In this document: positions 8,203 to 12,275 of the stretch, piece by piece
Layout: each line of letters begins with the position of its first letter
Numbering within the stretch: the stretch's first letter is position 1
NCBI GenBank assembly: GCA_039917655.1
Contig: JBDSJC010000135.1
Location: 1 to 12,275 of the forward strand
Origin: PNKC01 sp039917655
GTDB taxonomy: Bacteria; Chloroflexota; Dehalococcoidia; Tepidiformales; Tepidiformaceae
Length of the DNA stretch: 12,275 nucleotides
Direction: 5' to 3'
Notes under the pieces: model-generated
What the model saw: only the letters and a program-made list of their open reading frames with translations
The model's database searches: none
Told to the model about the DNA's origin: nothing
Position numbers and translations under genes: made by a program

Positions 8203-9462
8203 GTGAAGCTCACTCAGTTCCCCGGCTACGTGCGGTTCTGGGTGGCTTCGACCGTGTCGGAGTTCGGGACCTACGTCACCAGTATCGCGATCAGCGTGAT
8301 TGTCGTAGTAACGCTCGACGGAGGGAGCGCTGCGGTAGGCCTGATCAGCGCGGCTCGCTGGTTGCCGTATCTGTTACTGGGGTTATTTGCCGGGGTCTGG
8401 GTGGACCGCCACCGCCGAAAACCTATCCTCGTCGCCAGCGACCTCGGCCGGGCGCTCATCCTTGTCTCGATCTCTGTCCTGGGGCTCGCTGGTTGGCTCA
8501 CAATCCCCGTTCTGTTCGGCCACATGTGCCTTTTCGGGGCAATCTCAGTGGTGAGCGACGCTGCCTTCCAGTCGTTCATGCCGCAGTTGGTGCCGCGCGA
8601 ACTGTTTGTTCGTGCCAACGCTCGGCTAGAGCAGAGCCACTCTGTGGCACAGACCACGGGACCGGCTCTCGCTGGTTGGCTCACCCAGGTGCTCACCGCA
8701 CCTGCAGCGTTGCTCGTGGATGCCGTTTCGTACGGAGTTTCCGCCGCCGTCGTGGCCAGCGTTCCAGGCACTGCAAACCAAACGCCTGCGCAATCCACCA
8801 CCGGCGGCGTCGGGCGCCGTATCCGTGAAGGGCTGGAGTGGATCTACCACCATCCGCAGCTAGGGCCGCTCGCCTGGACCACACATCTCTGGTTCATCTT
8901 CTACAGCGTGTTCGGCGCGGTGTTCACCGTGTACGCGTTGCGCGAACGCGACCTCGGAGCAGTCGGATTGGGCGTGGTCCTGGCCAGCGCCGGCGTTGGC
9001 GCTGTGTTGGGGACGTTCGCCACTACGCGCATTGGAGACGCGCTCGGCGCGGGGCCTACGATAATTCTCGCCCACGGCCTCTATCCGGTCGCCTTCGTTA
9101 TCATCGCGGCGTCGGGCTTCGCCCAGATTGGGAGTTGGACCGGTTTCGCGGCGGTCGGTTTTGGGCAGTTCCTTGTGGGCCTTGGGCTCGGTATTCAGGG
9201 ACCTCAAGAAATGGGTTACTGGCAGGCGGTCACGCCGGACCGGTTGATGGGCCGCATGAACGCGACGCGGCGCTCGGTCAATCGCGGGATGATAGTGGTG
9301 GGCGCTCCGCTTGGCGGTCTGGTCGGGGAGGCGATTGGCAACCGCTCAACCATAACGATCGCCGCAGCCGGGATGGCACTCGTAGTCCTGCTGATGGCAG
9401 GCTCCAACATTCGGCACGCACGAATCGAGGATCAGCTCTCCGAGGAAGAGGCAACGGCATAA
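8203..9462 (+). CDS. Major facilitator superfamily exporter (EntS/MFS_3-like)
   Basis: A 419-residue, multi-span inner-membrane protein, length and hydrophobic pattern fitting 12 transmembrane helices. The loop 2-3 signature GVWVDRHRRKP at 64-74 is the MFS motif A. QSFMPQLVPRELFVRANARLEQSHSVAQTTGPALAGWL around residues 124-161 is characteristic of the proton-coupled exporter group that includes the enterobactin exporter EntS and macrolide-type efflux proteins. The substrate cannot be inferred. The start is GTG 8203; the upstream GGTGGG is weak. The 121-nt upstream spacer holds only a 5-bp hairpin (8146-8159). The gene is bracketed by the intact oxidoreductase gene and by a 3' remnant of a second oxidoreductase copy that begins a few bases after its stop, so it probably arrived by insertion or replacement. 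Confidence 0.9.
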   Translation: MKLTQFPGYVRFWVASTVSEFGTYVTSIAISVIVVVTLDGGSAAVGLISAARWLPYLLLGLFAGVWVDRHRRKPILVASDLGRALILVSISVLGLAGWLTIPVLFGHMCLFGAISVVSDAAFQSFMPQLVPRELFVRANARLEQSHSVAQTTGPALAGWLTQVLTAPAALLVDAVSYGVSAAVVASVPGTANQTPAQSTTGGVGRRIREGLEWIYHHPQLGPLAWTTHLWFIFYSVFGAVFTVYALRERDLGAVGLGVVLASAGVGAVLGTFATTRIGDALGAGPTIILAHGLYPVAFVIIAASGFAQIGSWTGFAAVGFGQFLVGLGLGIQGPQEMGYWQAVTPDRLMGRMNATRRSVNRGMIVVGAPLGGLVGEAIGNRSTITIAAAGMALVVLLMAGSNIRHARIEDQLSEEEATA

Positions 9463-9468
9463 CCACGC

Positions 9469-9588
9469 CTGGCCCTACCGAACCGGACGCCGGAGGAGCG
9501 CGAACGCGCGTCGCAGGTGATGAAGGCTGTGCAGGCTGTAGACGTGCCCCGCGAGCCGCGAGGGGTGGCTGTGCCCGCGGCGGGGTGA
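9469..9588 (+). pseudogene. 3' remnant of a second LLM/F420 oxidoreductase gene
   Basis: Forty codons, ending in TGA at 9586-9588, match the last codons of the gene ending at 8081: LALPNRTPEERERASQ and onward to GVAVPAAG. Over the first 100 aligned bases (7971-8070 against 9481-9580) I count 10 mismatches, and every one is synonymous. The fragment therefore descends from a paralogue that was under selection as protein, not from a fresh duplication of noncoding DNA. It starts just after the stop of the exporter gene, has no start codon or ribosome binding site, and is presumably dead. The aligned copies differ only near the end (AASA against AAG). Confidence 0.85.
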
Positions 9589-9622
9589 TAGAAAAACGCT
9601 TGGCCGTGTGCGGAGAATTGAG

Positions 9623-10297
9623 CTACGTCCGCAGCCGCCAGAAATCGCCAACCAGGCCCAGTTCAGCGAATACAGCTTCGCCCTCTTCGATCGTCTTGCG
9701 GCGCCAACCGGGCTCCAGCTTGTCGGCATACCAGATCGCGCCGAGGCGGAGCGCGGTCTCGGGGCTCATGCTGCCGCCGCGGACCAACCCGCGTTGCTCG
9801 CACCAGCGGCCAATGTGCTCTTCCGACCGGAAGAGGAGCATCGTCCCTCAGGTATAGACAATGTCATCCCACCAGTGCGCTGCCGGCACCGCGAAGTGGA
9901 CAACGGCCTCGACGGGACGAAGTTCGAGGTTATTGATTTCGAGGGCGAGCGCTTCCCCGCAGCAGGCGCAACTTGATTCCACCGTGCCTGTGCCACCAAG
10001 CATCGCCACCGTGCCGAGGGCGTCCCAGACGCAGTTGCCGTAGTAGCGCTTCTCCCCAACGGTCACAGGAAACGCCGTTGCGACGGCAGAGAGCGGGTTG
10101 GCCATCCGGATCTCGTCCGTGCCCGGCTCCAGTACGAGGACGTGGTTGGCCGCCAGGCGGTGATAGGCTGCGATCGACTCTGTCAGTGCGATATGCAGCG
10201 CCTCCGAGGTTTCAGCGGCCGACGGGGGCCGCCCGTGCTCCACGAAGTGCTCGAACACAAATAATCGGACATCCAGATCGAGGTTTTCGGTGGTCAC
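9623..10297 (-). CDS. MerB-like alkylmercury lyase family protein, probable selenoprotein (in-frame TGA = Sec150)
   Basis: MerB cleaves carbon-mercury bonds using Cys96, Asp99 and Cys159 (R388/E. coli numbering). Here the frame is open from GTG 10297 to TAG 9623-9625 except for one TGA at 9848-9850. Read as selenocysteine it gives 224 residues. An N-terminal winged-helix-like part (about 10-60) is followed by the MerB core: C89-V-W-D92 matches Cys96/Asp99 and the TGA residue 150 falls 61 residues after C89, against 63 in MerB, at the second catalytic cysteine. Downstream residues continue the family (TMLLFRSEEHIGRWC, LGAIWYADKL, GDFWRL). C110, C112 and C113 form an extra cysteine cluster. AGGAG lies 8 nt before the GTG. 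A SECIS-like hairpin follows the TGA. Alternatives: a point nonsense mutation, or a family member acting on something other than organomercury; no merR, merA or merT is adjacent. Confidence 0.8.
9811..9843 (-). promoter_or_regulatory. SECIS-like hairpin directly after the in-frame TGA
   Basis: On the minus strand CUCUUCC (9835-9829) and GGAAGAG (9824-9818) form a perfect 7-bp stem closed by the tetraloop GGUC (9828-9825). The loop starts 20 nt after the UGA. A lower helix CGAUG (9843-9839) with CAUUG (9815-9811), including one G-U pair, extends it across a 3/2-nt internal loop. In the E. coli fdhF SECIS the SelB-binding loop is also GGUC and starts 19 nt after the UGA. Bacterial SECIS elements are expected to have a G in the first loop positions at this distance. 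The structure lies entirely inside coding sequence, as bacterial SECIS elements do. The bulged U of the fdhF stem is not present here. Confidence 0.7.
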
Positions 10298-10340
10298 TTT
10301 GGGGGCTCCTGAACCATCACGGGACGCGACGAAACGGTAG

Positions 10341-10363
10341 CCTACACCACCACCCGCTCCTTG
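10341..10363 (-). repeat. Copy of the mutase gene 3' end (direct repeat with 12062-12084)
   Basis: Twenty-two of 23 bases match 12062-12084, where they encode the last codons and stop of the methylmalonyl-CoA mutase gene. Read on the minus strand this copy also gives KERVVV followed by TAG (10344-10342); the single difference turns the last GTT into the synonymous GTG. Homology stops abruptly on both sides. The two copies flank the 1.7-kb segment holding the effector-like gene and the MITE-like element. It is either a remnant of an older mutase copy or an att-like repeat made on insertion. Confidence 0.6.
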
Positions 10364-10409
10364 CTGCACCCCTGGTATCTCGGGTGGCCGGAGCAATCAG
10401 GGGTGCAGC
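10363..10409 (-). terminator. Long inverted repeat after the effector-like gene, possible terminator
   Basis: Perfect 12-bp arms GCTGCACCCCTG (10363-10374) and CAGGGGTGCAGC (10398-10409) enclose a 23-nt loop that can itself pair partly (CTC and GAG with GG/CC). It begins 12 nt after the stop of the gene at 10422-11762 and abuts the mutase-end repeat. As no T-tract follows on either strand it is at best a non-canonical terminator. It could instead be the end of a mobile element or a protein-binding site. Confidence 0.45.
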
Positions 10410-10421
10410 CCACGGGCGTTG

Positions 10422-11762
10422 CTATATGTTGTCCCCTACCAGGAAGTCTCTGCGCTTCTTGACGGTCGCCAGTATTTCCGCGAGGTCTGCCTGCGGAACG
10501 AGTCGCTGAAGTTGAGCCGGCTTCTTGAGAAGTGCGTCAAGCGAAGCCACTACCTTTGCCTTGCCCTCGCGGAGACCTTTGTTAAAATTCTCCGTGAATT
10601 TAGCGCGAGAATCCCCCATCACCTGGTTGAAACTATTCTTATCGACAGCCCTGGTACCGCTGGCGGCATTCTGAACGATCATTTCGAAAACGCGTGCGGT
10701 TATGACGTCGAAGTTCCCTGCGGCTAACGCTTTCACGTGCGTATCAGCCTTCCACGTGTTGAGTCCTTCATCAGCGGTTATTGTGAATTTGTTACCTCCG
10801 CTACCTTCCACCTCGGTGGTTTGGAAGTAGCTCATATCCGTGCCCATCCACACGTTGTCGATCATTGTGAGGCTCTGCGGAGTCACCATAAAGTTTTGTG
10901 CGTTGTACATGAACAAGCGGTCTTTGTTTCCTGTGAAGAGATCGACCGCTGCCGTCGATCCAAGCGCACGTATGGCCCTGACATCCTGGAAGATCCGCAG
11001 CGGGGAATCCTTCCTGAGCTTTCGACCTCCCCCCAACAGTTTCTTTTCAGTATGCTTCTCCACGCCTTTGATTGCTTCGCCGAACTCTTTGCCCTGCGCC
11101 ATATCCTGGACTACAACGCCGGGCCTATCGAGCATCCCAACCAGGCCCTGGGCGCGATCCTTTAAGAATTTCTTGCCGCCGATACCTTTCACATCCGGCG
11201 CGTCAGATGCGACCTGAGGCAGCAATGGGTCGAGTGCTGCCTTCGCCTCCTGGGACTCATCGGGCGATACAACTCTCAGGCCGGGTGCGATGCCCAGCGT
11301 TGGATGCTTTCCTTTTTTGGCAACTTTCTTGTGAAGCATCGCCGCCAAAGCGCCTTCGGTCGCCATGTCCTCACCGGGCTTGAGCACCACCTCTTTGCCT
11401 TGTTCTCCCACGAAGAGCACGCCGCCGCCGCCGCCGCTGCTGGGAGCCAGGTACTTCGCTGAACTCCATTGGGTATTGTTAAAGCTAAGCTTTCGCTGAA
11501 TGGATGGCCGAGGCGCACTCCCGGGCCGCACTTCGCCACGCGCGAGAAGCCGTTGCACGACTTGATTACCGACGGCCCGTTGTAGGCCAAGCAGGTGTTC
11601 GTGGCCTGGCCCTCTCCCGGCAACTGGAGCCAGCCCGGGAGCCCGATCGACCTCGGCAACGCCCGCGCGCGGATGGCGCAAGTCACGAATGCTCGCGGCG
11701 GTCCCGCTTGACTCCCCATCGGCGCGAGTTGCGCGAACTCTCCGAACTCTTTGGTTTCCCAT
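10422..11762 (-). CDS. Injection-system-type effector candidate with kinase-like domain
   Basis: No named family was recognised with certainty. The 446-residue product has three parts. Residues 1-95 are Arg/Pro-rich and disordered-looking, with HEHLLGLQRAVGNQVVQRLL at 55-73 and SIQRKLSF at 87-94; LQRxxGNxxVQRLL motifs with a following IQRKL are typical of proteins associated with extracellular contractile injection systems. A Gly-rich linker follows (110-114). Residues 116-310 resemble a PI3/4-kinase or HipA-like fold: VVLKPG with K128, a glutamate at 136, the loop TGNKDRLFMYNAQNFMV with D281 and N290, and MIDN with D302. The rest is helical. An in-frame TAA four codons upstream fixes ATG 11762. 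GC content is visibly lower than nearby (28/60 in 10741-10800 against 41/60 in 5041-5100), suggesting transfer. No signal peptide or membrane segment is seen. A toxin or host-modifying kinase role is inference. Confidence 0.7.
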   Translation of the reverse strand: MGNQRVRRVRATRADGESSGTAASIRDLRHPRAGVAEVDRAPGLAPVAGRGPGHEHLLGLQRAVGNQVVQRLLARGEVRPGSAPRPSIQRKLSFNNTQWSSAKYLAPSSGGGGGVLFVGEQGKEVVLKPGEDMATEGALAAMLHKKVAKKGKHPTLGIAPGLRVVSPDESQEAKAALDPLLPQVASDAPDVKGIGGKKFLKDRAQGLVGMLDRPGVVVQDMAQGKEFGEAIKGVEKHTEKKLLGGGRKLRKDSPLRIFQDVRAIRALGSTAAVDLFTGNKDRLFMYNAQNFMVTPQSLTMIDNVWMGTDMSYFQTTEVEGSGGNKFTITADEGLNTWKADTHVKALAAGNFDVITARVFEMIVQNAASGTRAVDKNSFNQVMGDSRAKFTENFNKGLREGKAKVVASLDALLKKPAQLQRLVPQADLAEILATVKKRRDFLVGDNI

Positions 11763-11797
11763 GAGGCACCCCGGTTACCGAATGTCGCTGTTTGCGG

Positions 11798-11803
11798 ATT
11801 GTA
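11798..11803 (-). promoter_or_regulatory. Possible -10 box of the effector-like gene
   Basis: TACAAT on the minus strand matches the TATAAT consensus at five of six positions and would give a leader of about 28 nt before ATG 11762. No convincing -35 element is found 16-18 nt upstream, so this is a weak call. Confidence 0.25.
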
Positions 11804-11883
11804 CGGCAAAATTGGACGGCGTTGGTGGCTTTCTCAGAGAACCCGGGGCGGCGATTGTCATCACCGCGCTGCGGCCACGGCCC

Positions 11884-12012
11884 CTAGCAGGAGGTTGAAA
11901 AGCTACTTGTTTTTTTGCTGGAGTAGACAATAACACATTACGCCACGTGGTTTTTGCATCTGCCAAGTTGCGGAGCAAATACCACACTTCGAGATTTTCA
12001 ACACCCTGCTAG
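11884..12012. mobile_element. MITE-like element, 129 bp
   Basis: The ends are inverted repeats: CTAGCAGGAGGTTGAAAA at 11884-11901 and, read on the other strand, CTAGCAGGGTGTTGAAAA at 12012-11995, 16 of 18 identical. Both outer ends are CTAG, which may be a palindromic 4-bp target duplication; the element proper would then be 11888-12008. The inside is AT-richer than its surroundings, has a run of seven T and includes a second inverted repeat, GTGGTTTTTGC (11947-11957) with GCAAATACCAC (11975-11985), 10 of 11 paired. There is no coding sequence, so it would depend on a transposase elsewhere. It lies between the effector-like gene and the mutase gene, in a 300-nt gene-free stretch (11763-12062) in which nothing else was seen apart from the possible -10 box. 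Confidence 0.65.
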
Positions 12013-12062
12013 CGCGACCAGCCAGAAAAGGCGTTCAGGCTGCTCCGCGAGTTCATTCTCTC

Positions 12063-12275
12063 CTAAACCACCACCCGCTCCTTGTATTCGCCGTAGACTT
12101 TGCGCCACATGTTGCAGACTTCGCCCACTGTGGCGCCGGCGTTCACCGCAGAAATCAGATGCGGCATCGTGTTGTCGTGCGGGTCGCGGCTGGCCTGCTC
12201 CAGGCGGCTCATCGCCTCCGCGTAGACGGTGGGGTCGCGGTCGGCTCGATGCTTCTTGAGGCGCGCGAGGTGGCG
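12063..12275 (-). CDS. Methylmalonyl-CoA mutase large subunit, C-terminal end (cut by window edge)
   Basis: The last 70 codons and the TAG stop (12065-12063) of a gene entering from the right. The protein end reads ...MSRLEQASRDPHDNTMPHLI, then SAVNAGATVGEVCNMWRKVY and GEYKERVVV. The pattern of asparagine-methionine-proline followed by an Ala-rich helix, ATVGE and a terminal W/L-R-x-V-[FY]-GEY is the C-terminus of the catalytic chain of acyl-CoA mutases that lack the fused B12-binding domain (MeaA/MutB large-chain type). The enzyme interconverts methylmalonyl-CoA and succinyl-CoA with adenosylcobalamin; isobutyryl-CoA or ethylmalonyl-CoA mutases have very similar ends and cannot be excluded. 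A partner B12-binding subunit is expected elsewhere. The final codons are repeated at 10341-10363. Confidence 0.85.
   Translation of the reverse strand, partial: RHLARLKKHRADRDPTVYAEAMSRLEQASRDPHDNTMPHLISAVNAGATVGEVCNMWRKVYGEYKERVVV

Noticed and set aside
9623..9850. The MerB-like gene as a simple pseudogene broken by a stop
   Set aside because: The only lesion is a TGA at the catalytic cysteine, the frame stays intact on both sides and a SECIS-like hairpin follows. It is not fully excluded and is kept as the alternative.
9848..10396. Upstream ATG at 10396 as start of the MerB-like gene
   Set aside because: It would translate through the inverted repeat and the mutase remnant, and the GTG at 10297 has AGGAG at 8 nt and starts at the family N-terminus.
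10363..10420. Integron attC site formed by the inverted repeat and nearby GTTGC
   Set aside because: The core GTTRRRY/RYYYAAC pair is not present at the arm ends.
11276..11809. 177-codon minus-strand frame overlapping the effector 5' part, considered as a frameshifted true N-terminus
   Set aside because: The product has no motif, whereas the chosen frame contains the LQRAVGNQVVQRLL motif and has an in-frame stop just upstream of its ATG.

Overview
The window looks like high-GC bacterial chromosome, most likely from a Chloroflexota-type bacterium. That is an inference: ribosomal protein S12 carries an insertion of about 20 residues of the kind I associate with that phylum, and the metabolic genes (family III CoA-transferase, malyl/citramalyl-CoA lyase family, F420-type luciferase-like oxidoreductase, methylmalonyl-CoA mutase) fit it. 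No rRNA, tRNA or CRISPR array was seen.

Layout. (1) 1-3356, minus strand: the str operon rpsL-rpsG-fusA-tuf, with tuf cut by the window edge, preceded by a leader of about 230 nt with a plausible promoter and a strong hairpin. (2) 3723-6926, plus strand: a probable catabolic operon of a short-chain dehydrogenase, a small acidic unknown protein, a CaiB/BaiF CoA-transferase and a HpcH/CitE-type lyase; the last two overlap by ATGA. (3) 7014-8081, plus: a luciferase-like oxidoreductase of the MSMEG_2256 (TIGR03617) type. (4) 8203-9462, plus: a major facilitator superfamily exporter, immediately followed by a 120-bp remnant of the 3' end of a second copy of the same oxidoreductase family. (5) 9623-10297, minus: a MerB-like (alkylmercury lyase family) gene interrupted by one in-frame TGA exactly where the family has its second catalytic cysteine. 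Just after the TGA is a perfect 7-bp hairpin with a GGUC loop, the same loop as the E. coli fdhF SECIS. I read it as a selenocysteine-containing MerB homologue. (6) 10422-11762, minus: a lower-GC gene whose product has an N-terminal motif of the type found on cargo of extracellular contractile injection systems and a C-terminal kinase-like core. (7) 11884-12012: a MITE-like element with 18-nt terminal inverted repeats. (8) 12063-12275, minus: the 3' end of a methylmalonyl-CoA mutase large-subunit gene.

Regions 4-8 are an accretion zone. Two different genes (the oxidoreductase and the mutase) have short duplicate 3' ends, stop codon included, on the far side of an inserted gene, and all substitutions in the aligned copies are synonymous. 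Regions 1 and 2 look like ordinary housekeeping and metabolism.

Strongest points for follow-up: the TGA-containing MerB homologue with its SECIS-like hairpin; the injection-system-type kinase effector candidate; and the paired 3'-end duplications.
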